The notes under the pieces are model-generated. The model was not told where the DNA came from. It worked only from the letters and a program-made list of their open reading frames with translations, and did not search any database. The translations under genes were made by a program, and so were the position numbers. Shown here in pieces: positions 48,185 through 56,833 of a stretch of DNA of 64,000 bases. This DNA is from Hymenobacter sublimis (GTDB taxonomy: Bacteria > Bacteroidota > Bacteroidia > Cytophagales > Hymenobacteraceae), in assembly GCF_023101345.1 (NCBI RefSeq), contig NZ_CP095848.1:4304001-4368000 (forward strand), in the 5' to 3' direction. How positions within the stretch are numbered: position 1 is the stretch's first letter; each line of letters starts with the position of its first letter.

Positions 48185-48192
48185 TACCTTCG
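48185..48192 (+). promoter_or_regulatory. Candidate -7 element for the M61 peptidase gene
   Basis: TACCTTCG, 38 bases before ATG 48231. Confidence 0.5.
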
Positions 48193-48230
48193 TGCGGGCG
48201 TTAGTCGCCTTCCATCCTGATGTATCTGCC

Positions 48231-50069
48231 ATGAAAACGATTTATCTGGCGCTCGGGCTCGCTCTGGTCACTCTTGGCCGAGCCGCTGCCCAGCAGCCCA
48301 TTGGTTATCAAATTAATCTCGACCTTCAGAACGTTCAGAACGACCGGGTGCGGGTCGTAATCAACACGCCCGCTATTAAGGAGCAGCAGGCTACCTACGT
48401 CATCCCGTCGGTAGTGCCAGGCTCGTACTCCAAGAAGGACTACGGCCGCTTCGTAACCGATTTTAAGGCCTTCGACAAGCAGGGCAAGCGCTTGAAGACA
48501 CGCAACAGCGGCCCCAACCTGTTCCTGATTGACGACGCCAAAAAGCTAGCCCGCCTGGAATACCTCGTGGACGATACCTGGGATGCTAAACAGGACGACT
48601 CGTTCATTTTCCAGCCCGGCGGCACCAACATTGAGGCTGGCCGCAACTTCACCATCAACCACTACGGCTTCTACGGCTACCTTGAAGGCTACAAAATGGA
48701 GCCCTACCAGGTGAGCGTCCTGAAACCCGCAGCTCTCTACGGGGCCACTGCCCTTGATGTGCGACGCGAATCGGCTACCAAGGACGTGTTTACGGCCCCC
48801 AACTATGTAACCCTGGCCGACGGCCCTATCCTGTACGCCAAGCCCGATACGGCCAGTTTCAGCACCGGCGGGGCGCGCATCTCGGTGGCGATACTTTCGG
48901 AAACGGGCGTAGTAAAGGCTGCGGAAGTTAGCCAGATGCTGCGGCCCATGTCGGAGGCCCTCACCAAGTTCTTCGGTAAAATGCCCGTACCGAAGTACCA
49001 GTTTCTGTTCTATTTTCCGGGCCTGAACTCCCCGCTAAACAGCAAAAACGGCGGCTACGGGGCCATGGAACACAGCTACTCCTCCCTGTACTTCCTGCCC
49101 GAAATGCCCGACCCGGACCGCCTGCGCAGCATGGTGCTGGAGGTGGCCTCGCACGAGTTCTTGCACATGCTGGCCCCGCTCAACATCCACAGCCGCGAAA
49201 TTGGGGAGTTTGACTTTCGTGACCCCAAAATGTCGCAGCATTTGTGGCTGTATGAGGGCGTTACGGAGTACGTTTCGCAGCTGGTGCAGGTGCGTGGCGG
49301 CCTGATTACCCCCGTGGAGTTTCGGGAACGAATGAAAACCAAAATTGACAACGCCAGCAAGTTCGAGAATGTGTCGTTCACGGAAATGAGCCGGCGGATT
49401 CTGGAGGCTCCTTACAAGGATATGTACCCGAACGTGTACGAAAAAGGGGCCCTGCTTGGGCTGCTGCTCGATATTCGCATTCGGGAGCTGAGCCAGGGCC
49501 GCCAAACCCTGCGCGACGTGCTGCTGGCCTTGCGCGAGAAGTACGGCCCTACCCGCTCCTTCGAAGACAACCAGCTTATTCCTGAAATCGTGGCCCTGAC
49601 CAGCCCCGAGCTTCGGCCTTTCTTCGACCGCTATGTGGTAGGCAAGGAACCGCTACCCCTGGCCGAATACTTCGGTAAAATCGGGTGGGTGTACGCGCCG
49701 GTGGGCCAAACCCGCGTGAAAGCCTTTGGCAACCTAGGCTTCGGTTACGACCAGGGCAAAGACCAGTTCCGGGCCGTGAAAACCAAGACCGACGAAAACG
49801 CTTTCGGGCTGAAAGAAGGCGACGTGATTGTGGCCGTGAACGGACAGGCCGTGACCATGCAGAACGCCGAGAAGCTGCTGCGCCCCCTGGTGGAGCCCAA
49901 AACCGCCGACCCCGTGCGCGTGAAGTTCCGCGACGGCGCCACCGGCCCCGAACAAGAGCGCCAAGCTACCCCTCGTGAGTTTGAGGTAGAAGTGAAGAAC
50001 CTGGTAGAAGCCGTGCCAACCCCAACTCCCGCCCAGCAGGCCTTGCAAGATGCCCTACTAAAGGGGTAG
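48231..50069 (+). CDS. M61 family metallopeptidase with PDZ domain
   Basis: A 612-residue secreted protein; ATG 48231 begins a signal peptide (LALGLALVTLGRAAAQQ). The N-terminal beta domain (residues 25-190) precedes the metalloprotease core, with the zinc motif HEFLH (residues 308-312) and the second ligand in LYEGVTEYVS. The C-terminal PDZ domain (GFGYDQGKDQFRAVKTKTDENAFGLKEGDVIVAVNGQAV) is normal for glycyl-aminopeptidase-like M61 enzymes. The preceding 18 in-frame codons from 48180 overlap the promoter and are not used. It precedes lptB by 65 bases on the same strand but with its own promoter element between. Confidence 0.93.
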   Translation: MKTIYLALGLALVTLGRAAAQQPIGYQINLDLQNVQNDRVRVVINTPAIKEQQATYVIPSVVPGSYSKKDYGRFVTDFKAFDKQGKRLKTRNSGPNLFLIDDAKKLARLEYLVDDTWDAKQDDSFIFQPGGTNIEAGRNFTINHYGFYGYLEGYKMEPYQVSVLKPAALYGATALDVRRESATKDVFTAPNYVTLADGPILYAKPDTASFSTGGARISVAILSETGVVKAAEVSQMLRPMSEALTKFFGKMPVPKYQFLFYFPGLNSPLNSKNGGYGAMEHSYSSLYFLPEMPDPDRLRSMVLEVASHEFLHMLAPLNIHSREIGEFDFRDPKMSQHLWLYEGVTEYVSQLVQVRGGLITPVEFRERMKTKIDNASKFENVSFTEMSRRILEAPYKDMYPNVYEKGALLGLLLDIRIRELSQGRQTLRDVLLALREKYGPTRSFEDNQLIPEIVALTSPELRPFFDRYVVGKEPLPLAEYFGKIGWVYAPVGQTRVKAFGNLGFGYDQGKDQFRAVKTKTDENAFGLKEGDVIVAVNGQAVTMQNAEKLLRPLVEPKTADPVRVKFRDGATGPEQERQATPREFEVEVKNLVEAVPTPTPAQQALQDALLKG

Positions 50070-50122
50070 GGCCATAAGCTCCTACTTGCCTCCAGCCTGT
50101 AGCCAATACTTGCCACCCTGCG

Positions 50123-50130
50123 TACCTTTA
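50123..50130 (+). promoter_or_regulatory. Candidate -7 element of lptB, possibly leaderless
   Basis: TACCTTTA ends only 4 bases before ATG 50135, so a transcript from here would start at or very near the start codon. Confidence 0.45.
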
Positions 50131-50134
50131 TCCC

Positions 50135-50866
50135 ATGATTCTGCGAGCTGAACACCTGGTCAAGAAATACAAGTCGCGCACGGTGGTGAACGACATGTCG
50201 CTGCACGTGGAGCAGGGCGAGATTGTGGGGCTGCTGGGCCCGAACGGGGCCGGCAAAACTACCTCCTTCTACATGACGGTAGGCATGGTGAAGCCCGATG
50301 CTGGCCGCGTGTTCCTGGATGAGCAGGAGATTACCAAAATGCCCATTTACCAGCGGGCGCGGCTGGGGGTAGGCTACCTGGCCCAGGAGGCCTCCGTTTT
50401 TCGGGATTTGAGCGTGGAGGAAAACGTGCTGTCGGTGCTGGAAATGACCAACATGCCCAAGCAGGCCCAGCGCGACAAAGTGGAGGAACTGCTCAATGAG
50501 TTCAGCCTCACCCACGTGCGTAAAAATCTGGGCCGGGTGCTGAGCGGGGGCGAGCGGCGCCGCACAGAAATTGCCCGCGCCCTAGCCGTGGACCCTAAGT
50601 TTGTGCTCCTGGATGAGCCCTTCGCCGGTGTTGACCCCATTGCCACCGAGGAAATTCAGAGCATTGTGGCCCGGCTCAAGCACAAGAACATCGGCATCCT
50701 CATCACCGACCACGACGTTAACTCAACGTTGGCCATCGTGGACCGCGCCTACCTGCTCTTTGAAGGCAAGCTGTTGAAAGCTGGCACCGCGGAGGAGCTG
50801 GCCGAGGATGAAATGGTGCGTCGCGTGTACCTGGGCAAGAACTTCGAGCTGAAGCGTAAGATTTAA
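50135..50866 (+). CDS. lptB: LptB, ATPase of the LPS exporter
   Basis: A 243-residue ABC ATPase that powers LPS extraction with LptFG and LptC. Walker A GPNGAGKTT (residues 34-42), Q-loop YLAQEASVFRDLSVEENV, signature LSGGERRRTEIARAL, Walker B FVLLDEPFAGVDP and switch His in ITDHDV. The length and the very conserved TDHDVNSTLAIVDRAYLLFEGK region identify LptB. LptC is at 40020; LptF/G are not in the window. Ended by the hairpin 50907-50933. Confidence 0.96.
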   Translation: MILRAEHLVKKYKSRTVVNDMSLHVEQGEIVGLLGPNGAGKTTSFYMTVGMVKPDAGRVFLDEQEITKMPIYQRARLGVGYLAQEASVFRDLSVEENVLSVLEMTNMPKQAQRDKVEELLNEFSLTHVRKNLGRVLSGGERRRTEIARALAVDPKFVLLDEPFAGVDPIATEEIQSIVARLKHKNIGILITDHDVNSTLAIVDRAYLLFEGKLLKAGTAEELAEDEMVRRVYLGKNFELKRKI

Positions 50867-50906
50867 CCGGCGAAGCAGGAAGTAACCCTGCTACTTTCAC
50901 CGCCAG

Positions 50907-50933
50907 AAAGGGCGAGGCCGTGCCTCGCCCTTT
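50907..50933 (+). terminator. Terminator of lptB
   Basis: A perfect 12-bp stem AAAGGGCGAGGC / GCCTCGCCCTTT with CGT loop and T-run, 40 bases after the stop. Confidence 0.9.
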
Positions 50934-51051
50934 TTCGGTTCCGCTGGTTCCGCCACAGATTTCGTGGCAGTCTGGTAACTTTCCGGGGCGTGCAAGGGTA
51001 GAGACAAGCCCTTTCCCACGAGTACCGTATGTTTTTACCTATTCTCCCGCT

Positions 51052-52578
51052 GTGATTAGTACCGTTCTGACCTGGGCCGTTCAACGACGCCTGGCCCAAG
51101 TGGAGCACATCCGCCAGTACCCCCACGAGGTGCAGCAGCAGGTGTTGCAGGAGTTGCTGCACACGGCGCGCGCTACTGAATGGGGCCGGCGCTACGGCTT
51201 TGGGGAAGGGCTGACGGCCCGGGAGTTTGCCCAGCGCGTACCCATTAGCAGCTACGAAGAGCTGTACCCGGAAATTGAGCGGGTGCTGCGTGGCGAGGCC
51301 AACGTGCTCTGGCCCGGGGTAGTGCAGTGGTTTGCCAAGAGCAGCGGCACCACCAACGCTCGCAGCAAGTACATTCCCGTCACCCGCGAGTCGTTGCAGG
51401 AGGGCCACTACCGCGCCGGCCGCGACATGACAGCCTTGGCTACGCTTTACTACCCCGAGGTGAATATTTTGGGCGGCAAAACCCTTTCGCTCGGTGGTAC
51501 TCACGGCCTCAATCCGTTCCGCTCGTCGGAGGCTGGCTCGCGGGTAGGCGACGTCTCGGCCGTTATCATGCAGAACCTGCCGGCCTGGGCGGAGTTCGTG
51601 CGCACGCCGCCCCTGGAGCTGGCTTTGCTAGATGAGTGGGAGGAAAAGATTGAGCGCATTGCCCGCCACATACTGCACGCTGACGTGCGCGTGCTGGCCG
51701 GTGTGCCCACTTGGATGATTGTGCTCCTGCGCCGCGTGACGGAAATGGCCGGTGCCAGTTCCATTCTGGAGGTGTGGCCGAAGCTAGGACTGTTTCTGCA
51801 CGGGGCAGTAGCGTTTGGGCCCTACCGGGAGCTATTCCGGCAGTTAATTCCGAGCCCGCAGATGCACTACCTGGAAATCTATAACGCTTCCGAAGGCTAC
51901 CTAGCCCTCCAAGACGAGCCCAACTCCGAAGACTTGCTGCTATTACTCAACCACGGCATTTACTACGAGTTTCTGCCCCCGGATCAGTGGGAAGCAGAGA
52001 AGCCCCAAGCCATTGGCCTAGATGCCGTGGAACTGGGCAAAACCTACGCCCTCATCATCAGTACCAATGCGGGCTTGTGGCGCTATAAAATCGGCGACAC
52101 AGTACGCTTTACGAGCCTGGCACCCTACCGCATCCGAATTTCCGGCCGAACCAAGCACTTTCTGAATGCCTTTGGGGAAGAAGTAGTAGTAGAAAACGCC
52201 GATGCCGCCATTGCCGCCGCCTGCCAGGCCACCGGCACCACAGTCCGCGACTATACGGCCGCGCCCATCTACTTTTCCTCGCAGGATGGCGCTTCCCGCG
52301 GCAGTCACCAATGGCTAGTGGAGTTTACCCAGCCCCCAGCCGATGCCGCACAGTTTGCGCAGGTGCTCGACCACACCCTGCGCCAGCTCAACTCCGACTA
52401 TGACGCCAAGCGTCACCGCAACCTTGCGCTAACCCCTCCCGAGCTGACCGTGGCCCCCGCGGGCACGTTTGAGCGGTGGCTAGCAGGTAGGGGCAAACTG
52501 GGCGGCCAGCACAAAGTGCCGCGGCTAAGCAATTCCCGAGAGCTGCTGGACGAAATTCTTGATCAACTAAAAAAATAG
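51052..52578 (+). CDS. GH3 family acyl-acid amido synthetase-like protein
   Basis: A 508-residue adenylating enzyme of the GH3 fold. GTG 51052 starts MISTVLTWAVQRRLAQVEHI; the frame opens earlier but runs through the lptB terminator. Motif 1 SSGTTNARSKYIPVT (S97 onward), motif 2 YNASEGYLALQ and motif 3 YKIGDTVRFTSLAPYRIRISGRTKHFLNAFGEE bind ATP. In plants GH3 enzymes join amino acids to jasmonate or auxin; bacterial members are conserved but their substrates are unknown. It is single and lies between lptB and a small lipoprotein gene. Confidence 0.88.
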   Translation: MISTVLTWAVQRRLAQVEHIRQYPHEVQQQVLQELLHTARATEWGRRYGFGEGLTAREFAQRVPISSYEELYPEIERVLRGEANVLWPGVVQWFAKSSGTTNARSKYIPVTRESLQEGHYRAGRDMTALATLYYPEVNILGGKTLSLGGTHGLNPFRSSEAGSRVGDVSAVIMQNLPAWAEFVRTPPLELALLDEWEEKIERIARHILHADVRVLAGVPTWMIVLLRRVTEMAGASSILEVWPKLGLFLHGAVAFGPYRELFRQLIPSPQMHYLEIYNASEGYLALQDEPNSEDLLLLLNHGIYYEFLPPDQWEAEKPQAIGLDAVELGKTYALIISTNAGLWRYKIGDTVRFTSLAPYRIRISGRTKHFLNAFGEEVVVENADAAIAAACQATGTTVRDYTAAPIYFSSQDGASRGSHQWLVEFTQPPADAAQFAQVLDHTLRQLNSDYDAKRHRNLALTPPELTVAPAGTFERWLAGRGKLGGQHKVPRLSNSRELLDEILDQLKK

Positions 52579-52612
52579 TTTATATTCGGAAGTCATCATT
52601 TTTTCCCTTCCG

Positions 52613-53158
52613 ATGTACTTCCGCAAGCGAATAGCCGCCTACCTGTTACTCCATAGCGTGAGGTGGTTCGCACCACTTGGGCTGCTGATAGCCGGCTTCG
52701 GGGTCAGTTCCTGCACCAGTCTGCACCACGGCCCAGTAGGGTTTTGGTCACGTAACCGCTATGATAGGGGCGGGGAGCAGCGGCACGGGCCCTGGCGGGA
52801 GTATTTCGACAATGAGGAAAAGCACTTGGCCAACCGAGGACGCTACCGGCACGGCCTTCCAGTGGGCCTGTGGCGCAATTACAACCCTAGCGGCCAGCTA
52901 GAGCACACGGAACGGTTTTACCGGCGTCCCTACGGGCTTGTTACACTGGCTTACTACCATCCCAACGGGAAGCTAGCTAAGCGCGGGCGGGCCCGCTACC
53001 GTGCTGAACCCACAGGAGCCCACTTTTTCTGGTTTGGCCAATGGCAGCGCTTCACCCCAAATGGGCAGCCCCTGCCGTCGGAATGGTATCAGGATGGCAA
53101 GCAGATAGCACCGCCAGTTGGGCAGCCGTATCCCGGAACTACAACAAAATTGCCTTAA
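52613..53158 (+). CDS. MORN-repeat lipoprotein
   Basis: A 181-residue protein with a lipobox-bearing signal (GVSSC, C34). The rest contains YwqK/MORN_2-like repeats: GPWREYFDNEEKHLANRGRYRHGLPVGLWRNYNPSGQLEHTERFYRRP, YHPNGKLAKRGRARY and WFGQWQRFTPNGQPLPSEWYQDGKQI. MORN_2 proteins in Bacteroidota are surface or periplasmic and mostly of unknown role, though some are annotated as antitoxins. No toxin gene is adjacent. It begins 34 bases after GH3 on the same strand. Confidence 0.8.
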   Translation: MYFRKRIAAYLLLHSVRWFAPLGLLIAGFGVSSCTSLHHGPVGFWSRNRYDRGGEQRHGPWREYFDNEEKHLANRGRYRHGLPVGLWRNYNPSGQLEHTERFYRRPYGLVTLAYYHPNGKLAKRGRARYRAEPTGAHFFWFGQWQRFTPNGQPLPSEWYQDGKQIAPPVGQPYPGTTTKLP

Positions 53159-53373
53159 GCCAGAATAATACGACACGGGCATTGCCGCGCCGTGTTGCCG
53201 TAGGGGTAGCTTCGTCGGATTTCGGGTATAAGTGCTTCTGTTAGCTGGTTATGCAGCTGCTAATCCCAGCTGTTTGCCGGGCGTGCGAAACAGATGGTCG
53301 AGTACTTCAGCATTTTTACAGGGGTAGCTATAGATTCGTTTATCAATTCTGTCCTAAACTTTCACTATCCCTA

Positions 53374-53550
53374 ATGTCGGCCATTACTTCTTCTACGCAC
53401 CGCTCGGGCAAAAGCCGTCGTCGTCGCAGCTTGAAAAAAGATGATACCGTATCCGTACGGAAAATGCGCGTTACTGCCGGCTTCCTGGGGCTGCTGGTTC
53501 TCGCGTTGCTGGCTAGTTTGGGCGTCATTGCCGCTACTGCCAGCCAATAA
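53374..53550 (+). CDS. Small basic single-span membrane protein
   Basis: A 58-residue protein from ATG 53374: a very basic head (HRSGKSRRRRSLKKDD) followed by one membrane helix (residues 34-53, AGFLGLLVLALLASLGVIAA). No family. Such head-helix proteins are typical small membrane proteins. The 215-base gap upstream shows no other gene; the terminator 53571-53615 follows. Confidence 0.55.
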   Translation: MSAITSSTHRSGKSRRRRSLKKDDTVSVRKMRVTAGFLGLLVLALLASLGVIAATASQ

Positions 53551-53570
53551 CGTATTGCTCAGACAAACTA

Positions 53571-53615
53571 AACACGCCCCCTGACCGAAGTTGACTTCCG
53601 GTCAGGGGGCGTGTT
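53571..53615. terminator. Terminator between convergent genes
   Basis: A perfect 17-bp stem AACACGCCCCCTGACCG with its complement, loop of 11 bases; lies between the small membrane gene (+) and the AIM24 gene (-). Confidence 0.85.
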
Positions 53616-53633
53616 TATAGGTAGGAAAACGGC

Positions 53634-54416
53634 TTACTCGTCTAGAACGCCCCCTACCAGCCTGCCGAATACACCGCCACTTTCTTTCTGCCCATTGCCA
53701 CCGGTAGGGGACAATGCCTGAATCAGTTTCTTGACGGGCATGGATTGTAGCCACACGCGGCCCGTACCGCGCAGGGTGGCTAGCAGCAAACCTTCTCCGC
53801 CAAATATCATTGATTTGAGCCCCCCGGCCTGGGCGATGCTAAAGTCAATGCCGGGCTCAAAAGCCACTACGCACCCCGTGTCAACGCGCAGCAGCTCGTT
53901 GTTAAGGCGCTTTTCAATGATGGTGCCCCCGGCGTGAATGAAGGCTTTGCCGTCGCCGGTAAGCTTTTGCAGAATAAAGCCTTCCCCACCAAAAAAGCCC
54001 GCGCCCAGCTTCTGGTTAAAGTGAATGTTCATCTTTGTGCCCCGGGCCGCGGCCAGAAACCCATCTTTCTGCACAATCAGACCTTGGGGTAGTTCGCCCA
54101 AATCAATGGGAATAATGGTACCAGGGTAGGGCGCCGAAAAAGCCACGTGAGCCTTGCCGTAGCCGCCCCGGTGGGTGAAATGCGTCATGAATAACGATTC
54201 GCCGGTAATCAGACGGGTACCGGCCGAGAATAGCTTGCCCATGAAGCCCTGCTCGGGCTCCGAGCCGTCGCCCATTTTGGTTTCGAAAGCAATGGCCTCG
54301 CTCATGTACACCATGGCTCCTGCTTCCGCAATGACCGTTTCGTTGGGGTCAAGCTCAACTTCAAGCACCTGAATATCAGTGCCTAGTATTTTGTAGTCAA
54401 CGTCGTGGGAGCGCAT
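53634..54416 (-). CDS. TIGR00266/AIM24 family protein
   Basis: A 260-residue soluble beta-rich protein. DIQVLEVELDPNETVIAEAGAMVYMSEAIAFETKMGDG and LITGESLFMTHFTHRGGYGKAHVAFSAPYPGTIIPIDLGE, then GFFGGEGFILQKLTGDGKAFIHAGGTIIEK and IFGGEGLLLATLRGTGRVWLQSMP are the family hallmarks (AIM24, a double-psi-like beta barrel). In eukaryotes AIM24 acts in mitochondria; the bacterial function is unknown. Single gene; a hairpin at 54497-54569 separates it from the next gene upstream on this strand. Confidence 0.9.
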   Translation of the reverse strand: MRSHDVDYKILGTDIQVLEVELDPNETVIAEAGAMVYMSEAIAFETKMGDGSEPEQGFMGKLFSAGTRLITGESLFMTHFTHRGGYGKAHVAFSAPYPGTIIPIDLGELPQGLIVQKDGFLAAARGTKMNIHFNQKLGAGFFGGEGFILQKLTGDGKAFIHAGGTIIEKRLNNELLRVDTGCVVAFEPGIDFSIAQAGGLKSMIFGGEGLLLATLRGTGRVWLQSMPVKKLIQALSPTGGNGQKESGGVFGRLVGGVLDE

Positions 54417-54496
54417 AGGAACGAAACGAAAGGTGAGGTGAAATACTGCCCAAGTATAGCAAAACGCGAATTAACACCGCTCTGTAGCCGTCCTTA

Positions 54497-54569
54497 CCAG
54501 ATAGACAACAGGCCCTACCTTCAGCAATGCGTACTTGCATTACTAGGGTAAGACCTGTTGTCTATCTGG
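54497..54569. repeat. Imperfect inverted repeat downstream of the acidic gene
   Basis: Arms of about 33 bases (54497-54530, 54537-54569) share the exact outer 16 bases CCAGATAGACAACAGG and its complement; the inner part has mismatches. Loop GTACTT. May terminate the gene at 54581-54952 (minus strand). Confidence 0.75.
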
Positions 54570-54580
54570 CAAGGGCCAGC

Positions 54581-54952
54581 TTATTCGTCTTCTGATTCTT
54601 TGCTTAACTCCTCTTCGGGGTCGGCTTCAGCTTTAGGGCCTTTCTTTTTGGCTTCCTTGCTCGTGCGACGCATGAAGTCCTCATCCGATTCTTCGGGCTC
54701 CTGGGCTCCCTCTTCCAGCGGGAAATCATCCTCTTCCTCCTCTTTCTCGCCAAACTGCCCGTCGCGGTTTACTAGTTTCTTGTCGCGCACGTGGCGGTTC
54801 AAGAACTGGTTAATGTCCTCGATAGAGTAGTTAGAGGTGATTTCGCCCAGGGGATTCACCTTGATTTCAAAGCCTTCCAATTCCTTATGGACGCGGGCTT
54901 TCTTCTCCGGGTCGGCTTTTTTCTTTTTCGGGCTAACGGGTTTCTTGGCCAT
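54581..54952 (-). CDS. Highly charged hypothetical protein
   Basis: A 123-residue protein of Lys/Glu/Asp-rich type: a basic head (KKPVSPKKKKADPEKKARVHKEL), a short more ordered segment (GFEIKVNPLGEITSNYSIEDINQFLNRHVRDKKLVNRDGQFG), and an acidic disordered tail ending in DPEEELSKESEDE. The central segment could be a small globule; NYSIEDINQFLNRHV looks like a helix. No family recognised. It lies upstream of AIM24 on the same strand, separated by a hairpin. Seems a genuine gene by codon pattern. Confidence 0.7.
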   Translation of the reverse strand: MAKKPVSPKKKKADPEKKARVHKELEGFEIKVNPLGEITSNYSIEDINQFLNRHVRDKKLVNRDGQFGEKEEEEDDFPLEEGAQEPEESDEDFMRRTSKEAKKKGPKAEADPEEELSKESEDE

Positions 54953-55091
54953 AATGCGGGCAGCTAAAGTCAGTTCAACGACAGGCGGCCAGCGCAGGCA
55001 GGCAACCCTGAGCCCTGTAGTACGGCCCCACCCCGGCGTCGGTTGAAGCTATGGGTAGCAAGTGTCCTTTTTCTGGCGTTTGGGCAAGAAA

Positions 55092-55126
55092 AAACGCTTG
55101 ACTAACGTGCCGTCAGCCAAGCGTTT
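55092..55126 (-). terminator. Weak terminator of gltX
   Basis: AAACGCTTG (55092-55100) pairs with CAAGCGTTT (55118-55126); an A-run precedes it on the + strand, which gives Ts on the minus strand. Short stem. Confidence 0.45.
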
Positions 55127-55152
55127 AGAATTAATAACAAGCCTTGAACCGA

Positions 55153-56697
55153 TTAAGCGGCCGGTAGCTGGACCACGGCCTGCTCAATCCGCTCGGCCGT
55201 TTCCTGGGTGCCCAGAATGCTCATAATGTGCATCAGGTCGGGGCCAGCGCCAGCACCCGTGACGGCCACGCGTAGAGCCTGCAGCACTTGGCCGATTTTG
55301 ATGCCTTGGGCGTCCAGCACTTGCGTGAGTAGGGCTTTAATGCCGTCGGGGGTAGCGTCGGCGGTGGTGGGCAGCTGCTTGGCAAACTCGGCAAGGGCAC
55401 CGGCTACTTGCGCGTTCCACTTCTTGCTGATTACCTGCTCATCATAGGCGGTAGGACGCTGGAAGAACAGCTGCGCCTCCCGGGCCAAATCAGCCGGGAA
55501 AGTAGCCCGCTCTTTCACTAAGGCGGCTATCTGCTCGGCTTTGTCGGCGGGCACCGTAATGCCCTGGCCTTGCAGGCTTTCCGTCAGGTACTGGGCTAAT
55601 TCAGCGTCGGGCTTGGCCCGCAGATACTGCTCATTGTACCAGCGTACCTTGTTCTGGTCGAAGCGGGCTGGCGACTTGCTTACGCGCTCAATCGAAAAGG
55701 CCTCGATCAACTCGTCCATCGTGAACAGCTCTTGCTGGGAGCCAGGATTCCAGCCCAGGAAAGCCAGGAAGTTGATGAAGGCATCGGGCAGGTAGCCCGA
55801 TTCGCGGTAGCCACTGCTGACGGTTGGCTCACCAGTTTCGGCGTCTTTGCCGTGCCATTCCAGCGGAAACACCGGGAAGCCTAGCCGGTCACCGTCGCGT
55901 TTGCTGAGCTTGCCTGTGCCGTCGGGCTTGAGCAGCAGAGGCAAGTGGGCGAAGTTTGGCATGGTCGTTTCCCAGCCCAAATAGCGGTAAAGCAGCACGT
56001 GCAGAGGCGCCGAGGGTAGCCACTCCTCGCCTCGAATTACGTGGGTGATTTCCATCAGGTGGTCATCCACGATGTTGGCCAGGTGGTACGTCGGCATACC
56101 ATCCGACTTCATTAACACCTTGTCATCAATGCTCGATGAGTGTACTACCACCCAGCCGCGGATCAGGTCGTTGAAGCGAACCTCTTCCTTACGGGGCACT
56201 TTCAGCCGGATAACGTACTGCTCTCCGGCCTCCAGGAGCTGCTTCACTTCCTCGGCCGGCAGGGTCAAGGAATTGCGCATCTGGGCGCGCGTGATGCTGT
56301 TATACTGCGGGTTAGGCACCTTGGCGGCCGTGAGGCGGGCGCGCATGGCGTCCAGTTCTTCGGGTGTGTCGAAGGCGTAGTAGGCGTGGCCGCTGTCAAT
56401 GAGTTGCTGGGCGTACTGCCGGTACATGGGCTTCCGCTCGCTCTGGCGGTAGGGGGCGTGGGGGCCGCCGTTCCAGGGGCTTTCATCTAGCTCAATGCCG
56501 CACCACTCCAGGCTCTGACGAATGTAGTCCTCGGCGCCGGGTACGAACCGGTTCTGGTCGGTGTCTTCGATGCGCAGTAGCATCTTGCCGCCTAGCTTGC
56601 GGGCCAGCAGGTAGTTATACAGCGCAGTGCGCACGCCGCCGATGTGCAGCGGGCCGGTGGGGCTGGGCGCGAAACGCACCCGTACTTCTCTTTCCAT
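55153..56697 (-). CDS. gltX: Glutamyl-tRNA synthetase
   Basis: A 514-residue class I synthetase charging tRNA-Glu. HIGH-type motif HIGG (residues 18-21) in SPTGPLHIGGVRTALYNYL; KMSKS-type motif as KLSKRDGDRLGFPV near residue 262. The connective and stem-contact parts (FDTPEELDAMRARL, RVSKSPARFDQNKVRWYNEQYLRA) and the C-terminal anticodon-binding domain ending AERIEQAVVQLPAA are complete. It has its own TACCTTTG promoter on the minus strand at 56741-56748. Whether it also mischarges tRNA-Gln cannot be told here. Confidence 0.97.
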   Translation of the reverse strand: MEREVRVRFAPSPTGPLHIGGVRTALYNYLLARKLGGKMLLRIEDTDQNRFVPGAEDYIRQSLEWCGIELDESPWNGGPHAPYRQSERKPMYRQYAQQLIDSGHAYYAFDTPEELDAMRARLTAAKVPNPQYNSITRAQMRNSLTLPAEEVKQLLEAGEQYVIRLKVPRKEEVRFNDLIRGWVVVHSSSIDDKVLMKSDGMPTYHLANIVDDHLMEITHVIRGEEWLPSAPLHVLLYRYLGWETTMPNFAHLPLLLKPDGTGKLSKRDGDRLGFPVFPLEWHGKDAETGEPTVSSGYRESGYLPDAFINFLAFLGWNPGSQQELFTMDELIEAFSIERVSKSPARFDQNKVRWYNEQYLRAKPDAELAQYLTESLQGQGITVPADKAEQIAALVKERATFPADLAREAQLFFQRPTAYDEQVISKKWNAQVAGALAEFAKQLPTTADATPDGIKALLTQVLDAQGIKIGQVLQALRVAVTGAGAGPDLMHIMSILGTQETAERIEQAVVQLPAA

Positions 56698-56740
56698 ACA
56701 AACAGCTGATTTGCGCCCGATTCAGGTCCGAAACGCGCCG

Positions 56741-56748
56741 CAAAGGTA
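56741..56748 (-). promoter_or_regulatory. -7 element of gltX
   Basis: TACCTTTG on the minus strand, 43 bases before the gltX start codon. The -33 partner is unclear. Confidence 0.5.
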
Positions 56749-56833
56749 GGTAATTCGCCGGGGAGGCGTGGGATATAAAATTGACCTCGGAAGTAGATAA
56801 AAGATGGGCCTACCAGCCTTCAAGGCCGGTATC

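Noticed and set aside
52613..53158. Reading the MORN-repeat lipoprotein as the antitoxin of a toxin-antitoxin pair
   Set aside because: YwqK-like repeats carry that label in databases, but no toxin gene is adjacent and the protein has a lipoprotein signal.
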